A stretch of DNA of 64,000 nucleotides from RCC1774 sp050330855 (GCA_050330855.1 JBHJNL010000063.1:1-64000); one strand, 5' to 3'; shown: positions 43,419 through 53,070, counted from the stretch's first letter. Program-made: numbers and translations. The notes: generated by a model not told the origin, from the letters alone.

Positions 43419-43895
43419 ATGCAAGAAACGTTTCAGCAGCACCTTCAGTTAGACGCTCAAACCGTAGAGAGTCTTCTCTCCCTTGATCTCGATGCTCTTT
43501 TAGCTCTGCCTGCCGTGAATGATTTATTAGGGAGCTTAGATACGACCCTGCTCCGTGATACGTTGCCGACGGCTGGACAGATTTTGGCCCAGCAGCTACC
43601 TCCTTTTTATGAATGGCTCACCCGTGAATTAGGGGTTGAGAGAGTTCCTGATAGCCCTGATCATGCGACGAAATGGGTCGTTGGGTTCCTGAATAACCAG
43701 GAAAGCCTGACGCACTTAGTAGAACTCCATCGTCCTGTTCCGCAGAAAGCGCTGGAGAGATCGATTCCTCGGTTGGTCTCAGCGTTTGATGGTGTCGCGG
43801 AGGCTAATGTTCGTCAGGAATGGCAAAAGGCCGTTGCCGCGCTCTGTTTGGTGATTGTGGCTGAAGGATATGAACCGGCCTTGGCTGCCAATTAA
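43419..43895 (+). CDS. Hypothetical protein
   Basis: A 158-residue soluble helical protein that I do not recognise (QETFQQHLQLDAQTVESLLS; HATKWVVGFLNNQESLTHLV). It is leucine-rich and acidic, with no cysteine cluster, metal motif or membrane segment. It lies between trpA and aspS with its own gap of about 95 bases upstream, in which a GGAG-like ribosome site is visible. Confidence 0.7.
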   Translation: MQETFQQHLQLDAQTVESLLSLDLDALLALPAVNDLLGSLDTTLLRDTLPTAGQILAQQLPPFYEWLTRELGVERVPDSPDHATKWVVGFLNNQESLTHLVELHRPVPQKALERSIPRLVSAFDGVAEANVRQEWQKAVAALCLVIVAEGYEPALAAN

Positions 43896-43993
43896 GATTC
43901 GTTAGCAGGTAATGCTGCAATAATGGATGAATTTGCAGATGATTATTGTCCCCTCAGGGGACATTTGTGTTTTACAGGAAGCTATTGGTCAAT

Positions 43994-45790
43994 ATGCGTA
44001 CTCATTACTGCGGTGAACTTCGGGGGAACCACTCAGGTCAAACAGTCACTCTTTTTGGCTGGATTGACCGACGGCGAGATCACGGCGGCGTTATCTTTCT
44101 TGATCTGCGCGATCGCAACGGCATTGTCCAGATTGTCAGCGACCCAGAACGAACGCCAGACACCTACGCTCTGGCTGAAACGATGCGTAATGAGTATGTG
44201 ATTAAGGTGACCGGGCGAGTGTCACCACGCCCGGAAGAGTCTCTCAACCCCAACTTGCCCACAGGTGAAATTGAAATCTATGCCGATCAGCTAGAGCTAT
44301 TGAATGCGGTCCATAAGCAACAAATGCCTTTCCAGGTTGCTGCCGCTGATAGTGAATCGGTCAAAGAAGAGCTGCGCCTTAAGTATCGATACCTAGATTT
44401 GAGACGCGATCGCATGCAAAAGAACATGCTGCTCCGTCATCAGATCATCAAAACCCTGCGCCGCTTCCTTGAAGATCAGCAGCAGTTCATCGAAGTCGAG
44501 ACGCCAATTCTGACCCGATCGACTCCCGAAGGGGCTAGAGATTATCTGGTGCCCAGTCGCGCCAATCCTGGCGAGTGGTTTGCCCTGCCTCAGTCACCGC
44601 AGCTTTTTAAGCAGATGCTGATGGTGTCAGGATTCGATCGTTACTACCAGATTGCCCGCTGTTTTCGAGATGAAGATCTCAGGTCCGACCGCCAGCCGGA
44701 GTTTACGCAGCTCGACATGGAAATGAGTTTCATGTCTCAGGACGAAATCATCAGTCTCAATGAGCAGATGATGCGGCATTTATTCAAGACCGTGAAGGGG
44801 ATTGACCTTCCCGAAACGTTCCCGCAAATTACCTATGTCGACGCAATGGAGCGCTACGGTACTGATCGCCCTGATACTCGCTTTGATCTAGAGCTAGTAG
44901 ATGTCTCGGATCTGCTCCATGACTCAGGGTTCAAAGTCTTTTCCAGTGCGATTGGGCAGGGTGGTTCGGTCAAAGTCCTGCCGGTCCCTAACGGTAATGA
45001 TGCAATCTCCAACGTCCGCATTAAGCCGGGCAAGAGCGGCGATTTGTTTCGAGAGGCGGCTGAAGGCGGAGCCAAGGGGCTGGCCTACATTCGGGTGCGC
45101 GAAGACGGCGACATTGACAGCATTGGAGCGATTAAGGATAACCTCACACCCGAACGGACTGCGGCGTTGCTAGAGCGAACCGGGGCTAAGCCGGGTCACC
45201 TGCTGCTTTTTGGAGCCGGTCCCACCGAGATTGTGAATGCTTCTCTAGCGCGGTTGCGGCTTGCCATTGGGCAAGAGATGGGACTCATCGACCCAGACCA
45301 GATTAATTTGCTGTGGGTTACCGACTTTCCGATGTTTGAATGGAATGCGGACGAAAAGCGTCTCGAAGCGATTCACCATCCATTCACAGCCCCTCTACCT
45401 GAAGATCAAGATGATCTCAAAACAGCCCGCGCCCAAGCCTATGATTTGGTTTATAACGGCTTAGAACTCGGCGGTGGAAGCCTGCGAATTTATCAAGCTG
45501 AACTACAGGAAAAAGTGTTTGAAGCCATTGGTCTTTCTGCAGAAGAAGCCCAAGATAAATTTGGTTTTTTAATCGAAGCATTTAAGTACGGAACACCACC
45601 CCACGGCGGCATCGCCTTCGGCATTGATCGCCTCGTGATGTTGTTGGCGGGAGAACAGTCCATTCGAGATGCCATCGCATTCCCTAAAACCCAGCAGGCC
45701 CGATGTTTACTCACCCAAGCTCCTTCATCTGTGAGCGGCAAACAACTTCAAGAGCTATACATTGAGTCCACCTATGAGGCTGGCGATTAG
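43994..45790 (+). CDS. aspS: Aspartyl-tRNA synthetase
   Basis: A 598-residue class II synthetase of the bacterial type. The N-terminal OB anticodon-binding domain has RNHSGQTVTLFGWIDRRRDH. Class II motif 2 is in FRDEDLRSDRQPEFTQLDME, the bacterial GAD insertion covers about 295-420, and motif 3 is GIAFGIDRLVMLLAG. The ATG at 43994 is chosen over a start at 43946 because MRTHYCGELR is the usual N-terminus. Confidence 0.96.
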   Translation: MRTHYCGELRGNHSGQTVTLFGWIDRRRDHGGVIFLDLRDRNGIVQIVSDPERTPDTYALAETMRNEYVIKVTGRVSPRPEESLNPNLPTGEIEIYADQLELLNAVHKQQMPFQVAAADSESVKEELRLKYRYLDLRRDRMQKNMLLRHQIIKTLRRFLEDQQQFIEVETPILTRSTPEGARDYLVPSRANPGEWFALPQSPQLFKQMLMVSGFDRYYQIARCFRDEDLRSDRQPEFTQLDMEMSFMSQDEIISLNEQMMRHLFKTVKGIDLPETFPQITYVDAMERYGTDRPDTRFDLELVDVSDLLHDSGFKVFSSAIGQGGSVKVLPVPNGNDAISNVRIKPGKSGDLFREAAEGGAKGLAYIRVREDGDIDSIGAIKDNLTPERTAALLERTGAKPGHLLLFGAGPTEIVNASLARLRLAIGQEMGLIDPDQINLLWVTDFPMFEWNADEKRLEAIHHPFTAPLPEDQDDLKTARAQAYDLVYNGLELGGGSLRIYQAELQEKVFEAIGLSAEEAQDKFGFLIEAFKYGTPPHGGIAFGIDRLVMLLAGEQSIRDAIAFPKTQQARCLLTQAPSSVSGKQLQELYIESTYEAGD

Positions 45791-45941
45791 TGTTTCTCCT
45801 AACGAATTCCTCATCAAAGCTTCGTATATTTACCTGCACAAATTAAGTGCAAAGTTTGACAATCAACAGAATTTCACTGTTGTACAATTGTGTGTGCGTG
45901 CCTCATTGCACATCAAGGATAAAACTCTGGCAGCAAAAAAT

Positions 45942-46571
45942 ATGCGCTTCATCCATCCGGCACAAACAATCGCATTGGGCACAATCTTGTCAAGTGTAAT
46001 AACTGTCGCTTTATCTGATCCCTCCATTGCCGTCGGCCTCAGTTTCTCCGGCAGTCTCACAGCCGATGATGATGTGGGCTTGTTTGACTTTGAAGTTGAT
46101 AATGCGAACCGTTTCTCAATCAGAACCCTTTCCTATGGAGGCGGGGTATTAGACGACGGAACCGAAGTTGCAGCCGGTGGCTTTGACCCTATTTTGACTT
46201 TATTTGATGGCAGTGGAAACTTGATTGCTGGTAATGATGATAGCGGTGGTCAGATCGATCCGGCGACAGGCTCAGCTTATGACTCGGGACTACGACTGAC
46301 ATTAGATCCGGGCAACTATACTGTGGCAGTCACTCAATTCGATAATTTTTTGAATGGCAGTCATCTCACAGATGGTTTTTTCCGGGAGGGAGAACCTAGC
46401 TTCACTAGTGAATTTGGGTGTAGTGCAGGCCAGTTTTGTGATGTAAATGGAGACTCTCGAACCGACAACTGGGTTGCCCAGGTTCGAGTGCCTGAGCCTT
46501 CAACCGCAGTTGCTTCAGGTCTTTTGCTTGGGTTAATTTTGGCTAAGCGCAGAAAACGTCAGGATGCGTAA
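45942..46571 (+). CDS. PEP-CTERM sorting-domain protein
   Basis: A 209-residue secreted protein. A signal peptide (residues 1-30) precedes a beta-rich domain of the DVUA0089 type (DDVGLFDFEVDNANRFSIRT, GGFDPILTLFDGSGNLIAGN, LDPGNYTVAVTQFDNF). The C-terminus has VPEPSTAVASGLLLGLILAK followed by basic residues, the PEP-CTERM exosortase signal. No exosortase lies in the window. The upstream frame extension to 45762 overlaps aspS and is not used. Confidence 0.85.
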   Translation: MRFIHPAQTIALGTILSSVITVALSDPSIAVGLSFSGSLTADDDVGLFDFEVDNANRFSIRTLSYGGGVLDDGTEVAAGGFDPILTLFDGSGNLIAGNDDSGGQIDPATGSAYDSGLRLTLDPGNYTVAVTQFDNFLNGSHLTDGFFREGEPSFTSEFGCSAGQFCDVNGDSRTDNWVAQVRVPEPSTAVASGLLLGLILAKRRKRQDA

Positions 46572-46708
46572 AGCTGCAAGATCAAGACAAAACGGATAAT
46601 TTATGTTTGCTTTATTTCGGAACTGCGTTAGTCAAAAAACGCTGATCTGTTGAGAATCGTTGCCCCCCGTTCTGTATCTTTCTAGCAGACGCTTCTGAAC
46701 GGAATGAG

Positions 46709-46733
46709 AGAGCCTGTAGCTTTGACAGGCTCT
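46709..46733 (+). terminator. Hairpin after the PEP-CTERM gene
   Basis: A 9-base stem AGAGCCTGT/ACAGGCTCT with a 7-base loop lies in the 325-base gap before groES. It is followed by TCCC, so termination efficiency is uncertain. Confidence 0.5.
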
Positions 46734-46773
46734 TCCCACCAACGCAATTGCTTTTGCCCATTACTCAAACCAA

Positions 46774-46789
46774 GTTCGGGAACCCGTAC
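46774..46789 (+). promoter_or_regulatory. K-box of groESL
   Basis: GTTCGGGAACCCGTAC matches the K-box GTTCGG-NNAN-CCNNAC that I recall as a conserved element upstream of cyanobacterial groESL genes, where it is linked to light or heat induction. It lies just before the promoter. Confidence 0.75.
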
Positions 46790-46800
46790 AGCTTAAACCA

Positions 46801-46855
46801 TTGAATTGCGACGACCATCTCGGATAAATTAGCACTCGGGAGTGGAGAGTGCTAA
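46801..46855 (+). promoter_or_regulatory. groESL promoter with CIRCE operator
   Basis: A -35 TTGAAT (46801-46806), a 17-base spacer and a -10 ATAAAT (46824-46829) run into a perfect CIRCE inverted repeat TTAGCACTC-N9-GAGTGCTAA (46829-46855). HrcA binding there would cover the transcription start. Confidence 0.93.
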
Positions 46856-46896
46856 ACTCCGCAAACCTAGTAAATTGGTAAATTGGAGAATTTTGT

Positions 46897-47208
46897 ATGG
46901 CGGCCATATCATTAAGCGTTTCTACAGTGAAGCCCTTGGGCGATCGCGTGTTTGTAAAAGTAAGTGCGTCTGAAGAAACAACCGCTGGTGGTATTCTGTT
47001 GCCCGATGCGGCACAAGAGAAGCCCCAGGTTGGCGAAATTTCTGCAGTCGGCCCCGGCAAGCGCAACGATGACGGCTCTCGTCAGGCGCTAGACATCAAT
47101 ATTGGCGACAAGGTGCTTTATTCCAAGTATGCAGGCACCGATATCAAGCTGGGCGGCGAAGAGTACGTTCTGCTCTCTGAGAAAGATATCCTCGCTATTG
47201 TCAATTAG
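46897..47208 (+). CDS. groES: Co-chaperonin GroES
   Basis: A 103-residue GroES that caps the GroEL ring. The mobile loop region SEETTAGGILLPDAAQEKPQ and the roof segment are intact, and it ends in KDILAIVN. It is followed 83 bases later by groEL, and preceded by the K-box, promoter and CIRCE, predicting heat-inducible HrcA-repressed expression. Confidence 0.98.
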   Translation: MAAISLSVSTVKPLGDRVFVKVSASEETTAGGILLPDAAQEKPQVGEISAVGPGKRNDDGSRQALDINIGDKVLYSKYAGTDIKLGGEEYVLLSEKDILAIVN

Positions 47209-47291
47209 GCTGACCCCCAATCTTTGCCGGAGCGCTATGCGTTCCGGACTTTTTATTCACTGATTCAACACACATTGAGGTCTACGCTGAA

Positions 47292-48923
47292 ATGGCTAAA
47301 CGCATTATCTACAACGAAAACGCACGTCGCGCGCTAGAAAAGGGTATGGATACCCTGGCTGAGTCCGTTGCTGTAACCCTTGGCCCCAAAGGCCGCAACG
47401 TGGTTCTTGAGAAAAAATTTGGTGCACCCCAAATCGTCAATGATGGGGTCACCATTGCTAAAGAAATAGAACTTGAAGATCACGTCGAAAATACTGGCGT
47501 AGCCCTGATCCGTCAGGCTGCTTCTAAGACGAATGATGCCGCTGGTGACGGTACGACCACCGCCACTGTGTTGGCTCACGCGATGGTTAAAGAGGGGATG
47601 CGTAACGTTGCTGCAGGCGCAAACGCAATTTCTCTCAAGCGCGGTATCGATAAGGCTATCGGTTTCTTGGTCGAGCGCATTGCCGAGCATGCTCGCCCTG
47701 TGGAAGATTCCACTGCGATCGCACAGGTGGGCACCATCTCTGCCGGAAACGACCCCGAAGTGGGTCAAATGATTGCTAGCGCTATGGATAAAGTCGGCAA
47801 AGAGGGCGTTATTTCCCTTGAAGAAGGCAAGTCCATGACGACTGAGCTAGAAATTACTGAAGGGATGCGTTTTGACAAAGGCTACATCTCTCCCTATTTC
47901 GCCACCGACATGGAGCGCATGGAGGCCGTCCTTGATGAGCCTTACATTCTGCTTACCGACAAGAAAATCAACCTTGTTCAGGATCTGGTCCCCATTCTTG
48001 AGCAGGCTGCTCGCTCTGGCAAGCCGCTTCTAATTATTGCTGAAGATATTGAGAAAGAAGCGCTAGCCACCCTCGTTGTGAACCGTCTACGCGGCATTCT
48101 TAACGTTGCGGCGGTTAAAGCCCCAGGCTTTGGCGATCGCCGTAAGGCCATGCTCGAAGACCTAGCCGTTCTCACGGGCGGTCAACTGATCACTGAAGAT
48201 GCGGGTCTTAAACTCGACACAGCCAAGCTAGAAATGGCCGGTCAAGCCCGTCGCATCACCATTACCAAAGACAGCACCACGATTGTTGCTGAAGGCCATG
48301 AAGCAGAAGTCAAGGCTCGCTGTGAGCTGATCCGTCGTCAGGCCGAAGAAACGGATTCTTCCTATGACAAAGAGAAGCTGCAGGAGCGTCTGGCGAAGCT
48401 CTCTGGTGGTGTTGCCGTGATCAAGGTCGGTGCAGCCACTGAAACTGAGATGAAGGATCGCAAGCTACGGCTTGAAGATGCTATCAACTCTACCAAGGCT
48501 GCCGTCGAAGAGGGCATCGTTCCTGGTGGTGGCACAACTCTGGCGCACCTCGCACCTCAGTTGGCTGAGTGGGCAGCTCAGAACCTCAAGGATGAGGCTT
48601 TGACGGGCGCGACTATCGTTGAGCGTGCCTTGACTGCACCTTTGAAGCGAATTGCTGAGAATGCGGGCCAAAATGGCGCGGTTATTTCTGAACGCGTGCG
48701 CGAGAAGGAATTTGATGTCGGCTACGATGCCTCTATCAATGAGTTCGTCAACATGTTTGACAAGGGTATTGTTGACCCTGCCAAGGTTACACGTTCTGCG
48801 CTGCAGAATGCGGCCTCTATTGCGGGTATGGTGCTCACGACTGAGTGCATCATTGTTGACAAGCCTGAAGAGAAGGGCGGCGCTGCGGGTGCTGCTGGCA
48901 TGGGCGGAGACTTTGACTACTAA
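47292..48923 (+). CDS. groL: Chaperonin GroEL
   Basis: A 543-residue 60-kDa chaperonin. ATP-binding motifs NDAAGDGTTTATVLAHAM and VEEGIVPGGGTTLAHLAP are intact. The C-terminal tail is GAAGAAGMGGDFDY rather than the repeated GGM of many bacteria. Linkage to groES marks it as the groEL1-type gene of cyanobacteria, which often have a second unlinked groEL. An intrinsic terminator follows. Confidence 0.98.
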   Translation: MAKRIIYNENARRALEKGMDTLAESVAVTLGPKGRNVVLEKKFGAPQIVNDGVTIAKEIELEDHVENTGVALIRQAASKTNDAAGDGTTTATVLAHAMVKEGMRNVAAGANAISLKRGIDKAIGFLVERIAEHARPVEDSTAIAQVGTISAGNDPEVGQMIASAMDKVGKEGVISLEEGKSMTTELEITEGMRFDKGYISPYFATDMERMEAVLDEPYILLTDKKINLVQDLVPILEQAARSGKPLLIIAEDIEKEALATLVVNRLRGILNVAAVKAPGFGDRRKAMLEDLAVLTGGQLITEDAGLKLDTAKLEMAGQARRITITKDSTTIVAEGHEAEVKARCELIRRQAEETDSSYDKEKLQERLAKLSGGVAVIKVGAATETEMKDRKLRLEDAINSTKAAVEEGIVPGGGTTLAHLAPQLAEWAAQNLKDEALTGATIVERALTAPLKRIAENAGQNGAVISERVREKEFDVGYDASINEFVNMFDKGIVDPAKVTRSALQNAASIAGMVLTTECIIVDKPEEKGGAAGAAGMGGDFDY

Positions 48924-48945
48924 AGTCTATTAAAAGCTCTATAGA

Positions 48946-48976
48946 AAAGGCGGCTTATCGTTTATAAGCCGCCTTT
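48946..48976 (+). terminator. groESL terminator
   Basis: A perfect 13-base stem AAAGGCGGCTTAT/ATAAGCCGCCTTT with loop CGTTT lies 22 bases after the groEL stop. Its closing A-run and T-run make it potentially bidirectional, also serving the convergent gene at 49024. Confidence 0.85.
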
Positions 48977-49023
48977 CTAGTTTTTAAAAACACTCTATGC
49001 TAGAGATAGCCCCTACAACTTTC

Positions 49024-50439
49024 TTAGGGGAGCCAGCGAGGATTTGAACCCGCAGCCACTAGCTCCGGTAAGTTATTTGAGTCATCGAGCGTCAAGAGCT
49101 TGAGTGTGCTGCTTTCTTGAATGCCTTTCGTGCTGATCTGATCAAACAGCAGTGCCGACCCATCAGGAGCCAAACTGATATTGGTTTGATTCTGGGGCAT
49201 GAAAGCCAACAGCTTTGTGAGCTGACCAGAGGGAAGATCAATTTTGGCAAGATAAGGGGTTTCAATATCTTCTTTTCCGGGCTGGAGTTCAGTGAGTAGA
49301 CCGTACAAAGACTTTTTTTGGGGGCCAAAGGCCGTGCTGAGAACAGAACCCTTTGTATTCAGTAGCTCCTTTTGGATACCTTGATTGGTTACCAAAAATA
49401 AAGAACGGCTATAGTCTGCATTAAATTTCAGCATGGTGGCTGCGGTTCCATCCTGAGCAAAGCTGAGTACCATCCCAAACTTGGGTAAGAATCCTAACGG
49501 TTTGTTGGTCTGCTGTTTATCGAGCGGTAAGAGGGCAATCCCCTCCCCCTGGGCAATAACAAGGGTGTTGCCATCAGGGGCAATCAAAAAGTCTCCGCCG
49601 GTGACGCCTTCAAGCTGTTTGAGAGAACCATTGGTGAGCTGCCAAAGTTCAACGTCTCCTAGAGCTTTCCCTTCTCGTCGGGATCGCTGCATCACAATTC
49701 GTTCACCGTTTTGTGAGAGTTCAAACTTAAGAATCTGATATTTTTCGTTGTCGAGAACGAGCTGGATTTCACCCGGTTTTGAAGCTGGATTGGTCGGCAG
49801 ATCGGGGGCATCTACCTGTACCCCTGTAGTCACGGTGTAGAGCTGGGGGTCGGAGTTTTGCTGCTTATTGGTGTTGCGATCGTTGGCGGTGAAGAGAATG
49901 TGATCGTCTAAGGGATAGACCCGATAATCTACAACCGATAAATTAGCTGGGGTGAGAATAGTTCTCCCGTTTTGGGTAAGATTTCGTAGAATCAGGCGTC
50001 CTGCTTCATCGCCGTTGACGCCCAGGTAGACAAAGGCGCGATCACGACTACGGAATGCCCCTTTAAAGGGTTTCATTACTTTGGGCTGATGGCGAGAGCC
50101 TCGACTGGCTTCGGGAATGTTGGCAAGCTGGACCTGAAACTTACTGCCATAGGGCATGGGGTCGTTGAGAGTATAGGCCAAACGCCGACCCGACCAGCTC
50201 ACCTTGCCGTCTAAGGGCGGGGCAATGTTTAGATTGCTCTCCACTTTGTCCCAGTCCATTGTGCGGTTGAATTCTAGAATAAAGGCGGTGTTCTCAGCGC
50301 CGACCGCTTTGTTGTTCCAGTTAAAGTTGCGGACTTGGGGGACGGTGCGATCGCCCGTCAGCAAAAGCAAAGCAATCAAAATAAAGAGGATTGCCATCAG
50401 TGCGATCGCAGTTCGGTCAAGGGGCTGGAGCCGTTTCAT
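49024..50439 (-). CDS. Membrane-anchored beta-propeller-like protein
   Basis: A 471-residue protein. One N-terminal helix (TAIALMAILFILIALLLLTG) is followed by an Ig-like segment (NTAFILEFNRTMDWDKVESN) and a TolB/WD-like propeller (repeats such as NLSVVDYRVYPLDDHILFTA, NGERIVMQRS, LIAPDGNTLVIAQ, SLAPDGSALLFDQ). It is probably tethered in the plasma membrane with the propeller outside. The ATG at 50439 is preferred because it places the hydrophobic helix near the N-terminus. Its function is unknown. Confidence 0.78.
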   Translation of the reverse strand: MKRLQPLDRTAIALMAILFILIALLLLTGDRTVPQVRNFNWNNKAVGAENTAFILEFNRTMDWDKVESNLNIAPPLDGKVSWSGRRLAYTLNDPMPYGSKFQVQLANIPEASRGSRHQPKVMKPFKGAFRSRDRAFVYLGVNGDEAGRLILRNLTQNGRTILTPANLSVVDYRVYPLDDHILFTANDRNTNKQQNSDPQLYTVTTGVQVDAPDLPTNPASKPGEIQLVLDNEKYQILKFELSQNGERIVMQRSRREGKALGDVELWQLTNGSLKQLEGVTGGDFLIAPDGNTLVIAQGEGIALLPLDKQQTNKPLGFLPKFGMVLSFAQDGTAATMLKFNADYSRSLFLVTNQGIQKELLNTKGSVLSTAFGPQKKSLYGLLTELQPGKEDIETPYLAKIDLPSGQLTKLLAFMPQNQTNISLAPDGSALLFDQISTKGIQESSTLKLLTLDDSNNLPELVAAGSNPRWLP

Positions 50440-50614
50440 ATCTATCCCGTGGGTACTGTGACCCATTTTAATAGGGTGATTGCTGCATTGAGCAAGCCTG
50501 CAAACAGGTTGATCCGATTGTGCTTGATAATCAAAGCTGATCGAGGTGTCGCAAGCACTAGGACTCAAATCCAGCTTGTACTAGGAGATAAAATAGGACA
50601 TGAAGGAGGCCAAC

Positions 50615-50842
50615 ATGAACCTATCTGTAATCGAGCAAGTCATTGAGCAGCTAAGAATCATGCCGCACCCGCAGCAGCAGAAAGTTCTTCAATTCGCTCG
50701 TACCTTGGGGCACCCTGAACTGCGGGGTACTCCTGGTCAACAACTGCTAAAGTTTGCTGGAACCATCTCGTCTGACGATTTGACATTGATGCAAGCAGCC
50801 ATTGAGCAAGACTGTGAACAGGTTGATCTAAATGGCTGGTAA
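50615..50842 (+). CDS. Putative antitoxin of a VapBC-type pair
   Basis: A 75-residue protein (MNLSVIEQVIEQLRIMPHPQ, then QQLLKFAGTISSDDLTLMQA). AGGAGG five bases before the ATG at 50615 fixes this start over the ATG at 50600. The layout, a helical N-terminus followed by a short acidic tail, and the overlap with a PIN-domain reading frame downstream are those of a VapB-like antitoxin. Because the toxin is truncated, this gene is probably an orphan relic. Confidence 0.68.
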   Translation: MNLSVIEQVIEQLRIMPHPQQQKVLQFARTLGHPELRGTPGQQLLKFAGTISSDDLTLMQAAIEQDCEQVDLNGW

Positions 50843-50990
50843 ACACCTGCTGGATACCAATATCATCATTGCCCTGTTTGCTCATGAAACATCCGTTATC
50901 GATAACCTTGCTCAACGTCATGATTTTTCACAATTGCTCCAAAGTCAGCCAGCACACGGGCCTGATTCCGCAAAACGCCTAAGAGATTGA
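50832..50990 (+). pseudogene. Truncated VapC (PIN-domain) toxin
   Basis: The frame starts at ATG 50832, overlapping the antitoxin stop by eleven bases, and reads MAGKHLLDTNIIIALFAHET, then SVIDNLAQRHDF. This is the start of a PIN-domain ribonuclease with its first catalytic aspartate (D8). After about 32 codons the frame enters sequence complementary to glyS and ends at 50990. Normal VapC is about 130 residues, so the other acidic residues are missing. Confidence 0.8.
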
Positions 50991-53070
50991 GCCGGTTCTG
51001 CTTTAGTGCCGCATCTTCAGCCATCACCAAAACGCTGTCAGGCCCATCAAAAAACGCGCTCACCTTCGGGGCGCTTGCTGCTAACCCCTTCACCAATCGC
51101 TGATAATCTCGCTGTTCCTGCGCTGCTTTTACCTCTGGCAACAGCTCATTCAAGGCAGTGTAAAAAGCTGACTCTGAATCCTGCTCAAATAACTTGGCCT
51201 TCACAACAGAAGTGGCATCTAAAACATTGAAGTCTAACTCGCCCTTGCTGGCTAGCCGTGCCGCTCGGTTGACGGTTTCGTAGATGCTATCGAGCGTCTT
51301 GTCATCTCGAATCTGCTGCAGAAACTTGGCGCGATCGCACACATCCAACACATCCACCAGCGCCCGTTGCGTATATTCCGGGTCATCAGCCCCCAACACT
51401 GCATTAACAAGGTCGTAGTCGATGTGCAGCTCATCCTGAAGCAAACTACGGATTCGTACTAAGAAAAAGTCCTGAAGCTGCTGCTGTAGATCTGCCACCG
51501 GCATTGATTTCTCTACCGTCTCAGCACAGGTCGCCGCTGTATCGAGCAAAAGCTGATGCAAATTTAACGGGAGCTGAGCCGCCCAAGTAATATTGATAAT
51601 CGCATTGGCAGATCGCCGCAGCGCAAAGGGATCTGAGGAGCCGGTGGGAATCAAGCCCAAGCTAAAGATGCTAACGAGGGTATCTAGACGATCTGCTATG
51701 GCAACCACCTGACCGGGCAAACTCTGGGGCAAGTCATCATCGGCCCCCTTCGGTAAATAATGCTCACCAATGGCCGTCGCCACCGCCTCTGGCTCACCAC
51801 TCGCAACGGCATACTTTTGGCCCATTAGCCCCTGCAGCTCGGGGAATTCCCCCACCATTTGCGTCACCAGATCGGCCTTACAAAGCTGGGCCGCTCGCAG
51901 TGCGATCGCTGCCGCATTTTTATCTAACTTCAACTGTTCCGCAATCCGCTGAGCATTCTGCTGAATGCGGCCTGTCTTCAGTCGTACCGATCCTAAATCT
52001 TCTTGGAACGTTACCGTTTCCAGCTTCGGCAAATACTCATCGAGCTTGATACCCTGATCGGCCTGATAGAAAAACTGACCGTCAGATAGACGCGCCCGAA
52101 TCACCCGCTCATTTCCAGCCGAAATAATCTCTGATTTGGCTGGGTCGCCGTTAGAGATGGTGATGAAATGGGGCAATAGCTGCGGTGAACCTGACTTCAC
52201 CACCGGAAAATAGCGCTGGTGGCTAATCATCTCAGTGGTGATCACTTCGGTGGGTAGCTCTAGGAATTCTGCTTCAAATCCGCCCCCTACAGCGGTGGGC
52301 CATTCCACCAAATGCGTCACTTCCGATAGAAGTGAATCAGGGATATCCGCTTGTCCCTTGAGTTGCTTGGCAACGGTCTTAATCTGTTCAGCGATTTTTG
52401 TTTGTCGCTGGGCTTGATCGACTTGAACAAAGGCTTTCTCTAGCGTTGCCACATAATCTTGGGCTTTAGCAATTGAGACAGGTTCAGGGTGCAAAACGCG
52501 GTGGCCTTGAGAGATGCGATCGCTACTAATCTTCCCGACTCCATTTTCTAGTTGCAGCGGCAGCACCTGATCATCACAGAGCGCCACCAATGACCGAATC
52601 GGCCTTGAGAACCGCAGATCGCCATCACGCCAGCGCATAAACCGTTTCCCTTCCAGCCCAAAAATCCATTCAGGAATCAGCTCCGGTAATACATCCTTGG
52701 CAGGTTGCCCCACCGTTGTTTTTTGGACAAAGATAAATTCGCCTTTATCGGTTTCTCGCAGTTCAAAATCAGCAATCTCGACGCCCTGCTTACGGGCAAA
52801 CCCTTCTGCTGCTTTGGTGGGCTGGCCGTCTTTGAAGGCTGCTTTAGACGGTGGGCCTTTAATTTCTTCAGATTGATCCGGCTGGCGTTCAGGGAGACCG
52901 GTGACCAAAACCGCCAGGCGTCGAGGGGTGCCGTAGACATTGATGCGCTCAGGGGTGAGGTAATGCTCTGCTAAGCTCTGGGGGATTTGGGTTTGCCATT
53001 GTGCGATCGCAGATGCCACAAATGCTGCGGGTAATTCTTCGGTCCCAACTTCCAATAAAAAGGTTGCCAT
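50896..53070 (-). CDS. glyS: Glycyl-tRNA synthetase beta subunit
   Basis: A 724-residue beta subunit of the heterotetrameric bacterial enzyme. It starts MATFLLEVGTEELPAAFVAS, contains the HD-like region (GEFPELQGLMGQKYAVASGE) and ends with the anticodon-binding DALR-type domain (FFDGPDSVLVMAEDAALKQN). The family C-terminus normally stops near LADFGAIVK; here nine extra residues (NHDVEQGYR) come from reading into the antisense of the truncated vapC. The alpha subunit gene is elsewhere. Confidence 0.96.
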   Translation of the reverse strand: MATFLLEVGTEELPAAFVASAIAQWQTQIPQSLAEHYLTPERINVYGTPRRLAVLVTGLPERQPDQSEEIKGPPSKAAFKDGQPTKAAEGFARKQGVEIADFELRETDKGEFIFVQKTTVGQPAKDVLPELIPEWIFGLEGKRFMRWRDGDLRFSRPIRSLVALCDDQVLPLQLENGVGKISSDRISQGHRVLHPEPVSIAKAQDYVATLEKAFVQVDQAQRQTKIAEQIKTVAKQLKGQADIPDSLLSEVTHLVEWPTAVGGGFEAEFLELPTEVITTEMISHQRYFPVVKSGSPQLLPHFITISNGDPAKSEIISAGNERVIRARLSDGQFFYQADQGIKLDEYLPKLETVTFQEDLGSVRLKTGRIQQNAQRIAEQLKLDKNAAAIALRAAQLCKADLVTQMVGEFPELQGLMGQKYAVASGEPEAVATAIGEHYLPKGADDDLPQSLPGQVVAIADRLDTLVSIFSLGLIPTGSSDPFALRRSANAIINITWAAQLPLNLHQLLLDTAATCAETVEKSMPVADLQQQLQDFFLVRIRSLLQDELHIDYDLVNAVLGADDPEYTQRALVDVLDVCDRAKFLQQIRDDKTLDSIYETVNRAARLASKGELDFNVLDATSVVKAKLFEQDSESAFYTALNELLPEVKAAQEQRDYQRLVKGLAASAPKVSAFFDGPDSVLVMAEDAALKQNRLNLLGVLRNQARVLADFGAIVKNHDVEQGYR

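Noticed and set aside
47334..47768. Minus-strand reading frame of 144 codons inside groEL
   Set aside because: It is the antisense of a highly conserved gene.
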